Shown one piece after another: positions 35,771 to 43,884 of a stretch of DNA of 64,000 nucleotides (positions are counted from its first letter, which is position 1; each line of letters starts with the position of its first letter). Location of the stretch: contig CAWCYZ010000004.1 of assembly GCA_963799925.1 (NCBI GenBank), forward strand, positions 744,001 through 808,000, given 5' to 3'. Made by a program: the position numbers and the translations under genes. The notes beneath the pieces were generated by a model, which was not told where the DNA came from, searched no databases, and worked only from the letters and a program-made list of their open reading frames with translations. The DNA comes from DATBQN01 sp963799925 (lineage in GTDB: Bacteria > Acidobacteriota > Thermoanaerobaculia > Multivoradales > UBA5704).

Positions 35771-36934
35771 ATGAGCGAAGCGCTTCGAGGAGACGGTCTG
35801 ATCGCGAGGCGAGGCGCGCGCCGTCTGCGCTGGATGGGAATCGCCACGGCGCTGGTCGTCGGGTCTCTGCCGGCCGCGGCGCGCGCCGCGGGGCATCCGG
35901 TGGTCCCCGCGCTTCATGTCCTCGCAACCTATGAGGTGCCGGGCGAGCCCTCGATGGCCACCGACGTGCGCTGGGCCGGCGACCGTTCGGTGTACTTGGA
36001 GCGTTACTACGACGGCGTCGACGAGCTGAGCCTCGCGCCGGGCCTGCCGCGGGTCCGGCAGGTGGTCCCGAGCGGGACGATCCTCGGCGACCGGCGATAC
36101 AAGAGCTTCTCCCGGCTGGCCGCATCCGAAGGGTTCCTGGCCTTCGCTGACTGGATCGATGCCGTCGCCTGGCGATCACTCGCCAGGCGGCCCGACGAAA
36201 CCGTGCGCTTCGAGCGCAAGCCGATGGACTTCATCGAGGATCTAGACCTCGCCGGCGACCGCCTCCTCGTGCTGGGCGCCATGGCGTACCACGAGGAGCC
36301 AGGCAATCCGTTCTCTCCGGACGGTGCCGTGGCCTTCCTGGGCTCGGCGCGCCAGGGCTCCGAGCAGGTCTTCCGGCCCGTCCTCTTCGATCCCGCGGGC
36401 CCCGGGGCGCCGCATCTCCTCCACTGCGCGACCGCGGCGTTGGGCGCGGCGCGGTTCCTCCCCGATGGATCGTTCTTCATCCTGCCCGGCTTTCAGCCGG
36501 GAGCCCACCTCTTCAACCGCGAAGGGATGGAGATCCGTACGTGGAACACCGCCTTGCTGGGGCTCAACGCGGATGCGGACTGCGCGAGCATGACGGTGGA
36601 GACGAGGAACCAAACCCTGCTCAACCACCCCGAGCTGCGCACCCGATGGCTCAACCGGCACCGGATCGTCGACGAGGTACTCCCGCTGCCCTCCGGTCCC
36701 GGCGTGGTCATCCGGTCCGTCGAAGCCGGCGCGGTGCGCTGGGAGCTGGACGTGCTCGAAGCCCAGGGGATCAGGGCCTACGAGATCCCGATCGCCGGTG
36801 CGACGGTCTACAACCGCCTGCGCGGCGATTACAGGAACGGCAGGATCGTCTTCGCGGTGGTGGACGACAGCCTGCGCCCCGAGTCGAAGAAAGGGGCGAG
36901 CCAGCTCGTGGTGATGCAGCTTCCCAGGGGATGA
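35771..36934 (+). CDS. Secreted protein with probable beta-propeller fold
   Basis: 387 aa. The start ATG has GGGAGGTGAG immediately upstream. A twin-arginine-like RRGARRLRW stretch and hydrophobic core lead to a cleavable signal ending around ARAAG (about residue 42). The rest has no named domain I can assign, but repeated beta-rich segments with GDR/W patterns (RWAGDRSVYLERYY, LAGDRLLVLGAMAYHE, RFLPDGSFFILPGF, GAVRWELDVLEA) suggest a six-bladed propeller. Upstream is a consensus TTGACA at 35715 with a poorly spaced TTAAGAT. Its stop overlaps the start of a small cysteine-rich secreted protein, which is the best clue to function: a coupled two-gene unit. Confidence 0.7.
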   Translation: MSEALRGDGLIARRGARRLRWMGIATALVVGSLPAAARAAGHPVVPALHVLATYEVPGEPSMATDVRWAGDRSVYLERYYDGVDELSLAPGLPRVRQVVPSGTILGDRRYKSFSRLAASEGFLAFADWIDAVAWRSLARRPDETVRFERKPMDFIEDLDLAGDRLLVLGAMAYHEEPGNPFSPDGAVAFLGSARQGSEQVFRPVLFDPAGPGAPHLLHCATAALGAARFLPDGSFFILPGFQPGAHLFNREGMEIRTWNTALLGLNADADCASMTVETRNQTLLNHPELRTRWLNRHRIVDEVLPLPSGPGVVIRSVEAGAVRWELDVLEAQGIRAYEIPIAGATVYNRLRGDYRNGRIVFAVVDDSLRPESKKGASQLVVMQLPRG

Positions 36935-37398
36935 ACGGAGACGCTCCCTTTCGCGAGAGGAGAAGGCGGATGCGCGACCGGATGAGACGGCATGGTGGAG
37001 TCGGGCTCGCCTGCCTGCTCGCGACCTTGGCCGCCGGAGCGCTGGCCAGCGAGCTGATCGCCCCGCGGTCGGGCTGGGCCGACGCCTCGGGCTGCACCCT
37101 CCACCCCGACACGACGCCGGTCGACAACGCGACCTGCGCAGCGGGTGGCGATGGCTGTTATATCTGTGACTACAACTACACGGGAGTACCCGGTTATGAA
37201 GAGTGCGCGGAGAGCCCTGACGGCGTGATCCGCAAGTGCAAGAGAGGGGTGCAACCGTACCATCAGTACAGCGGTAGCCTGGCAGGGCCAGCTCCAGCCA
37301 CCCCCGCTCCTGCGGCGAGCGGGCACCCCGAGCTCCCCGCGCCCTTGTCCCCGGACATTCTGAGGCGCGAAGCCGGATTCATCCGGCGCTCCCCATAG
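36931..37398 (+). CDS. Small secreted six-cysteine protein
   Basis: 155 aa from the ATG overlapping the previous stop (ATGA), or 142 aa from ATG 36970, which has AGGAGAAGGCGG upstream and gives a cleaner signal peptide (GLACLLATLAAGALA). The mature part has six cysteines within about 62 residues (SGCTL, ATCAA, GCYIC, EECAE, RKCKR), suggesting three disulfides, then a Pro/Ala-rich tail. The last about 12 codons and the TAG stop come from copy 2 of the twin-hairpin repeat. No family is recognised. The pairing of a short Cys-rich exported peptide with a propeller protein recalls the NVEALA/propeller pairs of Bacteroidetes, but only by arrangement. Confidence 0.6.
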   Translation: MNGDAPFRERRRRMRDRMRRHGGVGLACLLATLAAGALASELIAPRSGWADASGCTLHPDTTPVDNATCAAGGDGCYICDYNYTGVPGYEECAESPDGVIRKCKRGVQPYHQYSGSLAGPAPATPAPAASGHPELPAPLSPDILRREAGFIRRSP

Positions 37399-37423
37399 CA
37401 CGGGCATTCATGCCCGTGCGGGG
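37359..37423 (+). repeat. 65-bp twin-hairpin repeat, copy 2
   Basis: A direct copy of the element at 35611-35675 with one mismatch, including both TTCA-looped hairpins. It overlaps the 3' end of the six-cysteine gene and lies between convergent genes (stop of the antiporter at 37455), a position where it could end both transcripts. The two copies bracket the propeller/peptide pair. Confidence 0.85.
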
Positions 37424-37454
37424 CGGCATCCTGGCGCGACCGTCGACCCCGACC

Positions 37455-39119
37455 TCAAGGCGTCGCGGCATCGCCGGCCCGCTCCTCTTCTTCGACCGCC
37501 CCCTCCTCCTCCTCCCCCTCGTCGCCCGGCCTCTCCGGCGGCTCGAGCAGGATCTGCTCGAGGTCGAGGTCGCGCTGGACGCGGCGCATGACGTCGTCCG
37601 AGATGACCTCCTCGTCGCGCAGGCGGACGACCTCGTGGCGCTCGGCGGCGAGCGCCGCGAGACGCAGGCGCCGGTACTCGGCGAGGAAGCGTTCGTCCGC
37701 CTCGTGGGTGCCGCCGTGCGCCCTGGCCTCCAGCCGGTGGACGCGGTGGAGCAGCCGCTCGCGGACCTCGGCGAGCACGTCGGGGGCCGGATCGCCGGCC
37801 GCCGCCAGCTCGTCGAGGCGCGCCAGGCCCGCCTTGGCGACGAGGAGGCGCGAGCGCGTCTCCTCGTCCTCGTCCACGCCGTCCGGCCGCAGGCCGAGGA
37901 GCCGGATCGCCGGCCGGAGCGTCAATCCCTGGAGCACGAGGGTGACGAAGATGACGCCGAAGGTGAGGAAGACGATGGCGCTGCGGCCGGGGAACGGCCG
38001 GCCGCCGGCGGCGGCGACCGGCAGCGCCAGGGCGACGACGAGCGAGTCCGCGCCGCGCAGGCCCGCCCAGCCGACGAAGGCCACCTGGCGCCACGAGGGG
38101 AGATCCTCCGGGCGGCCCAGCCAGCGGCCGAGCAGGCGCGGCAGGTAGGCGGTGGGGAAGACCCAGAGCAGGCGCACGAGGATCGCCGCTCCCGAGACCG
38201 CCGCGGCGCAGAGGAGGAGCCCGCGCGGGATGCGCCCGCCGATCGAGGCGAGCACGACCGGCAGCTCGAGCCCGACGAGGATGAAGACCAGCCCTTCGAG
38301 GAGGAAGCTGACGAGGGACCAGACGTTCTGCGACTGGACGCGGCTCGGCGGCGAGACCACCCAGGGGGCCTGGCGCCCGAGGTAGAGGCCCACCGCGACC
38401 ACGGCGAGGACGCCCGAGGCGCCGAGGCGGTCGGCGGGGATGTAGGCGGCGAACGGGGTGAGGAGCGAGACCGTGTTCTCGACGATGGGGGCGCGGCCGA
38501 TCAGGCGGCGCAGGCGGAACACGGCATAGCCGACGGCGAGCCCCACGAGCACGCCCCCGGCGCCGCGCAGGACGAAGCCGAGCGTCGCCGCGCCGAGCGA
38601 GAAGGTGCCGGCGACCACCGCCGCGACGGCCATCCGATAGGCGACGAGCGCCGTCGCGTCGTTGACCAGCCCTTCCCCTTCGAGGATGGTGACGACGACC
38701 CGCGGCACGCCGAGCCGGCGGGTCACGGCGACGACGGCGACCGGATCGGGCGGCGAGACGATGGCGCCGAGGACGAAGGCGGCGGGCCAGGTCAGCTCCG
38801 GCGCCAGGGCACGCGCCACGGCGGCGACGGCCGCCATCGTCGCGAGGACGAGGCCGACCGAGTTGAGGACGATCGGCCGCAGGCTGCGGCGGAAGTCGCG
38901 CAGCGACGTGGTGATCGCCGCCGCGTAGAGGAGGGGCGGCACGAAGACGAGGAAGACGACGTCGGGGTCGAGGTGCGGCCGCGGCAGCCCGGGCACCATC
39001 GCGAGGACGCCGCCCACCACGACCAGCAGCACCGGGTGGGGGATGGCGAGCCGCTCGGCGACGAGCTGCAGGGCCGCGACGACGGCGAGGAGGGCGAGGA
39101 TGAGCTCGAGGCCGGCCAT
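37455..39119 (-). CDS. CPA1-type Na+/H+ antiporter
   Basis: 554 aa. About twelve membrane segments up to residue about 400. Family signatures: FVPPLLYAAA in TM3, SPPDPVAVVAV (the usual SPTDPVA site) and the ion-binding GEGLVNDATALV, then the FVGWAGLRGADSLV arginine region. A roughly 150-residue cytoplasmic tail is charged and helical, ending in a very acidic stretch (EGEEEEGAVEEEE) that may be regulatory. It exchanges protons for Na+ or K+ at the inner membrane. Third gene of a minus-strand run behind the MacA-like and small secreted genes. Confidence 0.88.
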   Translation of the reverse strand: MAGLELILALLAVVAALQLVAERLAIPHPVLLVVVGGVLAMVPGLPRPHLDPDVVFLVFVPPLLYAAAITTSLRDFRRSLRPIVLNSVGLVLATMAAVAAVARALAPELTWPAAFVLGAIVSPPDPVAVVAVTRRLGVPRVVVTILEGEGLVNDATALVAYRMAVAAVVAGTFSLGAATLGFVLRGAGGVLVGLAVGYAVFRLRRLIGRAPIVENTVSLLTPFAAYIPADRLGASGVLAVVAVGLYLGRQAPWVVSPPSRVQSQNVWSLVSFLLEGLVFILVGLELPVVLASIGGRIPRGLLLCAAAVSGAAILVRLLWVFPTAYLPRLLGRWLGRPEDLPSWRQVAFVGWAGLRGADSLVVALALPVAAAGGRPFPGRSAIVFLTFGVIFVTLVLQGLTLRPAIRLLGLRPDGVDEDEETRSRLLVAKAGLARLDELAAAGDPAPDVLAEVRERLLHRVHRLEARAHGGTHEADERFLAEYRRLRLAALAAERHEVVRLRDEEVISDDVMRRVQRDLDLEQILLEPPERPGDEGEEEEGAVEEEERAGDAATP

Positions 39120-39166
39120 GGCGAGAGCCCGGAGCCGCGGCCCGGCCGCCGCCCGGTAAGGAGATC

Positions 39167-39610
39167 CTATCGGCTCCGCGGCGCGGCGCGCAGGAAGCGC
39201 CTCTGCAGCTCCTCGACGGTCATCGGCCCCAAGCGGACGAGGACGGCTTCGAAGTCGCCGGCGGCGGGCTCCGCGAAGGTGACGTAGGCGGTGTCGCCGG
39301 CGCGGAGGTCGGCGAGGCGGAGCGCCCGGCCCGCCTCGTCGCGGTAGACGGTCCGGTCGGTCACGTGCATGGCGAGCGTCACCTCGGTGGGGCGCTTGAG
39401 CACGATCCGCCGGCGCGCCGCGTCGATCGAGGAGACGATGAGGAACTCCTCGCGGGAGGGGAAATGCGAGCGGGGGGCCGCGCCGCTTCCCGAAGCCGGG
39501 GGAGGCGACGGCGCGGTCACCGGGGCCGCCGCGGGGAGCCGGCCGGCGCCGCCCGCGAGGAGCGCCAGGGCGGCGAGAGCCGCGCGGAGAGCTGCGTGAC
39601 GATCGCCCAT
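39167..39610 (-). CDS. Small secreted protein of unknown function
   Basis: 147 aa. An Ala/Leu-rich signal segment (about 8-29) and a Pro/Ser/Gly linker precede a compact domain of about 85 residues: FLIVSSIDAARRRIVLKRPTEVTLAMHV then ADLRAGDTAYVTFAEPAAGDFEAVLVRLGPMTVEEL. The beta-rich pattern resembles small OB-like or DUF5666-type periplasmic domains, but no firm family is recognised. It lies 13 nt after the MacA-like gene and 47 nt before the antiporter, so it may be an accessory of the export system. Confidence 0.6.
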   Translation of the reverse strand: MGDRHAALRAALAALALLAGGAGRLPAAAPVTAPSPPPASGSGAAPRSHFPSREEFLIVSSIDAARRRIVLKRPTEVTLAMHVTDRTVYRDEAGRALRLADLRAGDTAYVTFAEPAAGDFEAVLVRLGPMTVEELQRRFLRAAPRSR

Positions 39611-39623
39611 CCCGTTCCCTCGC

Positions 39624-41003
39624 CTATCTCCGCGGCGGCGCCGGCGGCCGCGGCGCCGGCGGTCCGTTCTTCGCCGGGGCGGCGGCGGCCGTCATCGCCC
39701 CGGTGACCAGCAGGTCGCCCTCGCGGAGCTTCCCTGCCACGAGCTGCGTGTCGGCGTAGTCGGAGATCCCGACCCGGACGACGACCGGCTCCAAGGTGCG
39801 GTCGCCGCGCAGCCTCCAGACCACCTGTTCGCCGCCCAGATGCGAGGTCCGCGCGGACTCCGGCACGCCGGACTCCCGGTAGAGCCGTTGGAGCTCCGCC
39901 GGCGGCAGCTCGGGAGCGTAGGTCAAGGCGCTGTTGGGGATCTCGAGCGTCGAGCCCACGTGCCCGGTCGGGATGGTGACGTATGCCGTCTCGCCCGGCA
40001 GCAGCCGCTCGTCGGCGTTCTCGAAGTCGATGATGGTGTCGTAGGTCACGACGTTCTGGACGACGTAGGCATTCAGCCGGATGGCGCTCACCTGGCCGTG
40101 GAACGTCTGGTTGGGGAAGGCGTCGACCTGGAAGGTGGCGTCGCTCCCCACCTGGATGAAGCCGGTGTCCGACTCGTCGGTCTTGGCGTAGACCTGCATG
40201 CGCTTCAGGTCCTGGGCGATGGTGAAGAGGTTGGGCGCCTGGAGCGAGGCGGCGACCGACTGGCCGACGGTGACGTTCTTGGCGACGACGGTGCCGTCGG
40301 TCGGCGAGAGGATCGTCGTGTAGCGGAGGTTCGCCTCCGCCTGCTGCAGCGCGCCGCGCATCGCCGCCACCTGGCCCTCTCCCTGGGCGACCTGCGCCAC
40401 CACCTCGTTGTACTGGGCGCGGCTCTGGTTGACCTGCGCCTTGGCGGCCCGCGCCGCGGCCGCCGACTGCGCGAGGGTCGACTGGCTGAGCTCGTGCTGG
40501 TCGACCGGGACCAGGCCCTGGGTGGAGAGGCTCGCGACGCGGCGGGCGTTGGCGCGGGCGTAGGCGAGGTCGGCCTCGGCTTTCGCGGCGTTGGCCTCGC
40601 CGGTCTCGATCACGGCGCGGCTCGAGGCGAGCCCCGCCTGGAGATTGCGCCGGTTGGCGACGGCGCTCGCGAGGTTGCCGCGCGCCGTGTTGAGCTGCGC
40701 CTGATAGACGTCGGGATCGAGCTGCGCCAGCACCTGGCCGGCGCGGACGCGGGTGTTGAAGTCGGCGAAGACGAGCTTGACGGTCCCCGAGACGTAGGAG
40801 CCGACCGGCACCGTGGTCAGGGGGTTGATCGTCCCCGTGGCCTCGACCTCGGAGGTGATCGCGCCGCGCGTCACCGGGGCGGTCAGATAGCGCGCCGGCT
40901 CCGACCGCCCCTCGATCCAGAAGCCCAGCAGGAGGAGGGCGACGGCCGCCCCGGCGAGGAGGAAGGCGACCGTGCGCCTGCCGCCTTGGATTCCCTTCAG
41001 CAT
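39624..41003 (-). CDS. MacA-type periplasmic adaptor subunit
   Basis: 459 aa. One N-terminal membrane helix (about 11-29) precedes the adaptor domains: ITSEVEATGTINPLTTVPVGS (typical MacA/HlyD), a long helical hairpin (about 95-215, with AAKAEADLAYARANARRVAS), YTTILSPTDGTVVAKNVTVGQ, and a beta-barrel/MP domain. The tail is Pro/Ala-rich. It would link an ABC permease to an outer-membrane channel. The likely partner permease is divergent at 41094. The start lies within 17-bp tandem repeats that carry alternative ATGs. Confidence 0.88.
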   Translation of the reverse strand: MLKGIQGGRRTVAFLLAGAAVALLLLGFWIEGRSEPARYLTAPVTRGAITSEVEATGTINPLTTVPVGSYVSGTVKLVFADFNTRVRAGQVLAQLDPDVYQAQLNTARGNLASAVANRRNLQAGLASSRAVIETGEANAAKAEADLAYARANARRVASLSTQGLVPVDQHELSQSTLAQSAAAARAAKAQVNQSRAQYNEVVAQVAQGEGQVAAMRGALQQAEANLRYTTILSPTDGTVVAKNVTVGQSVAASLQAPNLFTIAQDLKRMQVYAKTDESDTGFIQVGSDATFQVDAFPNQTFHGQVSAIRLNAYVVQNVVTYDTIIDFENADERLLPGETAYVTIPTGHVGSTLEIPNSALTYAPELPPAELQRLYRESGVPESARTSHLGGEQVVWRLRGDRTLEPVVVRVGISDYADTQLVAGKLREGDLLVTGAMTAAAAPAKNGPPAPRPPAPPRR

Positions 41004-41070
41004 TGGATTCCCTTCAGCATCGGACTCCCATCAGCATTGGACTCCCATCAGCATCGGACTCCCATCAGCA
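40986..41070 (-). repeat. five 17-bp tandem repeats with uORF chain at the MacA-type start
   Basis: Copies start at 40986, 41003, 41020, 41037 and 41054 with no gaps; the first two are identical, the other three differ at a few positions. On the minus strand each junction gives ATGCTGA preceded by a GGGA-type ribosome-like site. Because 17 is not a multiple of 3, the four upstream ATGs (41071, 41054, 41037, 41020) open 7-codon frames. Each ends at the TGA of the next ATGCTGA, overlapping the next start by 7 nt. The fifth ATG is the gene start. The array also lies just upstream of the divergent permease gene. Confidence 0.9.
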
Positions 41071-41079
41071 TCTCGGCCG

Positions 41080-41085
41080 TATCAT
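41080..41085 (+). promoter_or_regulatory. -10 box for the MacB-type permease
   Basis: TATCAT lies 8 nt before the ATG at 41094, so a transcript would start about two nt before the start codon. No ribosome site precedes the ATG, consistent with a leaderless mRNA. The region where a -35 would lie is within the 17-bp repeats (TTGGAC/TCGGAC), at poor spacing. Confidence 0.4.
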
Positions 41086-41093
41086 ACAGAGCG

Positions 41094-42311
41094 ATGGACC
41101 TCCCCACCCTCCTCCCCGAAGCGCTGGGCGCCATGGCGTCCAACAAGCTGCGCACCGCGCTCACCATGCTCGGCATCACCATCGGCATCGCCGCCGTCAT
41201 CTGCACCGTCGCCATCGGCGAGGGGGGGTCGAACCGCGTCCGGGAGCAGATGCAGAGCCTGGGCGACAACTTCGTCTGGGTCGAGGCGGGCAGCCGCAAC
41301 TTCCAGGGCGTGCGGACGGGCAACGGCGCGACGAAGACGCTCACCCTGCGCGACGTCCAGGGGATCCGCCAGTCGGTGCCGCTGGTCAAGAGCGTGTCGC
41401 CCAACGTCGACGGCCGCATGCAGGCGATCTACGGCAACCAGAACTGGTACACCTTCTACCGCGGCGTCTCGCCGGAGTACCTGGGCATCCGCCGCTGGAC
41501 CGTCGAGCGCGGCGCCTCGTTCACCCAGCAGGACGTGCTGCTCTCGGCCAACGTCTGCCTCCTCGGCCGCACCGTGGCGCAGGCTCTCTTCGGCGACGAG
41601 GACCCGGTGGGCCGCAAGATCCGCCTCGGCAATCTCCCCTTCCGCGTCGTCGGCACGCTCTATCCCAAGGGCGAAACCGCGACCGGCCAGGACCAGGACG
41701 ACACCGTCCTCATGCCCTTCACCACGGCGCAGCACAAGCTCAAGGGAATCTTCTGGCTCGACGACATCATGTGCTCGGCGACCAGCCCGGAGGCGATCCG
41801 GCCCGCCAAGGAGCAGATCGGCCGCCTGCTCCGCCAGCGCCATCACCTCCGCCCGGGGTCGCCCGCCGACTTCAACCTGCGCAGCCCGGAGGAGGTCCTC
41901 GAGGCGCAGCAGGAGACCAGCCGCACCTTCACCCTGCTCCTCGCCAGCATCGCCTCGGTGTCCCTCCTGGTCGGCGGCATCGGCATCATGAACATCATGT
42001 TCGTCACCGTCACCGAGCGCACCCGCGAGATCGGCGTGCGCCGCGCCATGGGGGCCACGCGGGCGAGCGTCCAGACGCAGTTCCTGATCGAGGCGGTGCT
42101 GCTCTGCGCCATCTCCGGCGCCTTGGGCGTCCTCGTCGGCGTCGTCGGCTCCGGCGTCTTCTCCCGCATGCTCGGCTGGGCGACCATCATCCCGCCGCGC
42201 GCCATCCTGATCGCCGTCGCCGTCTCCGGGCTCATCGGCATCGCCTTCGGCTTCTACCCCGCGCGCAAGGCGTCCCTCCTCGATCCGATCGAAGCGCTGC
42301 GCTACGAATGA
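41094..42311 (+). CDS. MacB/FtsX-type ABC transporter permease
   Basis: 405 aa. The classic four-helix FtsX/MacB layout: N-terminal helix (ALTMLGITIGIAAVICTVAIGEGGS), a periplasmic MacB-PCD domain (about 45-270), then helices 2-4 with SLLVGGIGIMNIMFVTVTERTREIGVRRAMGAT and the closing FGFYPARKASLLDPIEALRYE. There is no ATP-binding cassette in the protein and none encoded nearby, so an ATPase must come from elsewhere. It is divergent from the MacA-like gene. It probably exports a lipophilic or peptide substrate through a MacA-type assembly. Confidence 0.9.
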   Translation: MDLPTLLPEALGAMASNKLRTALTMLGITIGIAAVICTVAIGEGGSNRVREQMQSLGDNFVWVEAGSRNFQGVRTGNGATKTLTLRDVQGIRQSVPLVKSVSPNVDGRMQAIYGNQNWYTFYRGVSPEYLGIRRWTVERGASFTQQDVLLSANVCLLGRTVAQALFGDEDPVGRKIRLGNLPFRVVGTLYPKGETATGQDQDDTVLMPFTTAQHKLKGIFWLDDIMCSATSPEAIRPAKEQIGRLLRQRHHLRPGSPADFNLRSPEEVLEAQQETSRTFTLLLASIASVSLLVGGIGIMNIMFVTVTERTREIGVRRAMGATRASVQTQFLIEAVLLCAISGALGVLVGVVGSGVFSRMLGWATIIPPRAILIAVAVSGLIGIAFGFYPARKASLLDPIEALRYE

Positions 42312-42326
42312 GCCGCCGCCGCCCGG

Positions 42327-43745
42327 CTAGGCGCCGGCGCTCCGCCGGCGCCGCAGGAGGTGGAAGGCGGCGGCGGAGAGGGCCAGCGCCAGGGCGAGCA
42401 GGCCGCGGAGGTCGAGCGTCGGGACGGCGGCCGCGTTGGGTGTCACGTCGACGGTGCTCGTGACCGACGCCGCGGCGCTGCCGGGGGTGTCGTCGGCCAG
42501 CGTGACGGTGACGGAGACGGGGCCGCTTTCCGTGTAGGTGTGGGAGCCGGAGACGGTGAAGGAGCCGCCTCCGCCGGTCACCATCCCCGCGCTCGTCGTG
42601 CCGTCGCCCCATCGGATGGTGGCGGCGAAGTCGGCCGCGACGTTGGCGGCGTCGGCGTCGGTGAACGTCGCCACGGCGCCGGTGAACGCGGCGCCCTGAT
42701 GGGCGCTGAACGCGACCGGCGTGCCGGACAGGGCGTCGGCCTCGGCCACGGCGGCGCTCGCCGAGCCGCCGGCGGTGGCCCCTCCCGGTCCGGTCTCCGC
42801 AACGGTCACGGCGGTGGTGAAGCTCCCCTCGTCCGCATAGGTGTGCTGCCCGGTCACGGTGAAGGAGCCGCTGCCGCCGGAGACGGTGCCCGCCGTCGGC
42901 GGCGTGCCGTCCCCCCAGTCGACCGCGGCCGTGAAGGAGGCCGCCGTCTTGGCGCCGTTGGCGTCGGAGAAGGTGGCGACGGTCCCGTGGAACGGCTGGC
43001 CCTCGCGCGCCGTGACGGCGACGGCGGTCACCGCCAGGCCGCCTGCCACGTGCGCAGTGCCGGCCACGGTCGCCGTGGCGGTGCCGGGCGCGTCGTCGCT
43101 CAGCGTCGCCATGACCGTGAAGGTGCCGGTGCCGGCATACGTGTGCGTCCCGCTGACCTGGAACGTGCCGCCGCCGCCGCTGATCGTGCCCGCGGAGGCC
43201 GTCGCGTCGCCCCAGTCGATGGTCGCCGTGAAGTCCGCCGCGACGTTCGCGGCGAGGGTATCCGAGAAGGTCGCCACGGTGGCCGTGAAGCTCGTCCCGG
43301 AGGGGGCCGAAAACGTCGTCGCCGAGCCGGACAGGACGTCGGCCTCGCCGACGGTCGCGCTGTCGGCGACGGTCGCCATGCCCTTGCCGGGCGGCTGGTC
43401 GGCGATGGCGACGGTGGCGGTGAACGCCCCCTCGTCCGCGTAGGTGTGCTGGCCGAGCACGACGAAGGCCGCCGAGCTGAAGACGATCGTCCCCGCCGTC
43501 GTCGGCGAACCGTCCCCCCAGTCGATCGTGGCGGTGAAGTCCGCCGGGGTGGCGGCGGGGTCGTCGTCGCCGAAGGTCGCCACCGCGCCGTTGAAGGCCG
43601 ACCGCTCGGCGACCGAGAAGTCGACCGGAAAGGCGGTGATGACCGTGGCGCCGGCCCGGCCGGCGGCCGGCAGCAGGAGGATGCCGGAAGCGAGCCCGAG
43701 CCTCGCCAGCTCGCGCAGCTTCGCGGCCGCGGACCGATTGCGCAT
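42327..43745 (-). CDS. Surface protein with four PKD-like repeats and IPTL-like sorting tail
   Basis: 472 aa from ATG 43745 (GGAG eight nt upstream; longer in-frame starts reach into the divergent promoter). A signal peptide ends near AGRAGA. Four tandem repeats of about 100 residues follow, each built on ADFTATIDWGDG, a GTFQVSGTHTYA-type strand pair and a TATFSDA linker, typical of PKD-like calcium-associated Ig folds. The C terminus is VPTLDLRG, a hydrophobic helix, then RRRR, which fits the IPTL/PEP-CTERM class of exosortase sorting signals. No exosortase gene is in the window. Likely anchored or processed at the envelope. Confidence 0.78.
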   Translation of the reverse strand: MRNRSAAAKLRELARLGLASGILLLPAAGRAGATVITAFPVDFSVAERSAFNGAVATFGDDDPAATPADFTATIDWGDGSPTTAGTIVFSSAAFVVLGQHTYADEGAFTATVAIADQPPGKGMATVADSATVGEADVLSGSATTFSAPSGTSFTATVATFSDTLAANVAADFTATIDWGDATASAGTISGGGGTFQVSGTHTYAGTGTFTVMATLSDDAPGTATATVAGTAHVAGGLAVTAVAVTAREGQPFHGTVATFSDANGAKTAASFTAAVDWGDGTPPTAGTVSGGSGSFTVTGQHTYADEGSFTTAVTVAETGPGGATAGGSASAAVAEADALSGTPVAFSAHQGAAFTGAVATFTDADAANVAADFAATIRWGDGTTSAGMVTGGGGSFTVSGSHTYTESGPVSVTVTLADDTPGSAAASVTSTVDVTPNAAAVPTLDLRGLLALALALSAAAFHLLRRRRSAGA

Positions 43746-43793
43746 GAGAGATCTCCCGGAAAGCGCAACCGTAGCATAGGACCGCCAGCGGGT

Positions 43794-43832
43794 ATCGGTT
43801 GACTTCGCAATCGGTTGGACAGAAAATCGGTT
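43794..43832 (+). promoter_or_regulatory. promoter with three 16-bp-spaced direct repeats
   Basis: ATCGGTT occurs at 43794, 43810 and 43826, exactly 16 bp apart, with a following G or TG. The array overlaps a probable + strand promoter: TTGACT at 43799-43804 and GAAAAT at 43822-43827 with a 17-bp spacer. The region separates the PKD protein gene (-) and the TonB-domain gene (+). A regulator binding in tandem could control one or both. Confidence 0.55.
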
Positions 43833-43884
43833 TGCAATGCAGACCATGAGAATCGGATCTGTCCTGACGCGAAAGGAGAATCCC

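Noticed and set aside
40986..41070. 17-bp tandem repeats as a CRISPR
   Set aside because: Units are contiguous with no spacers and no cas genes nearby; likewise for the 21-bp array.
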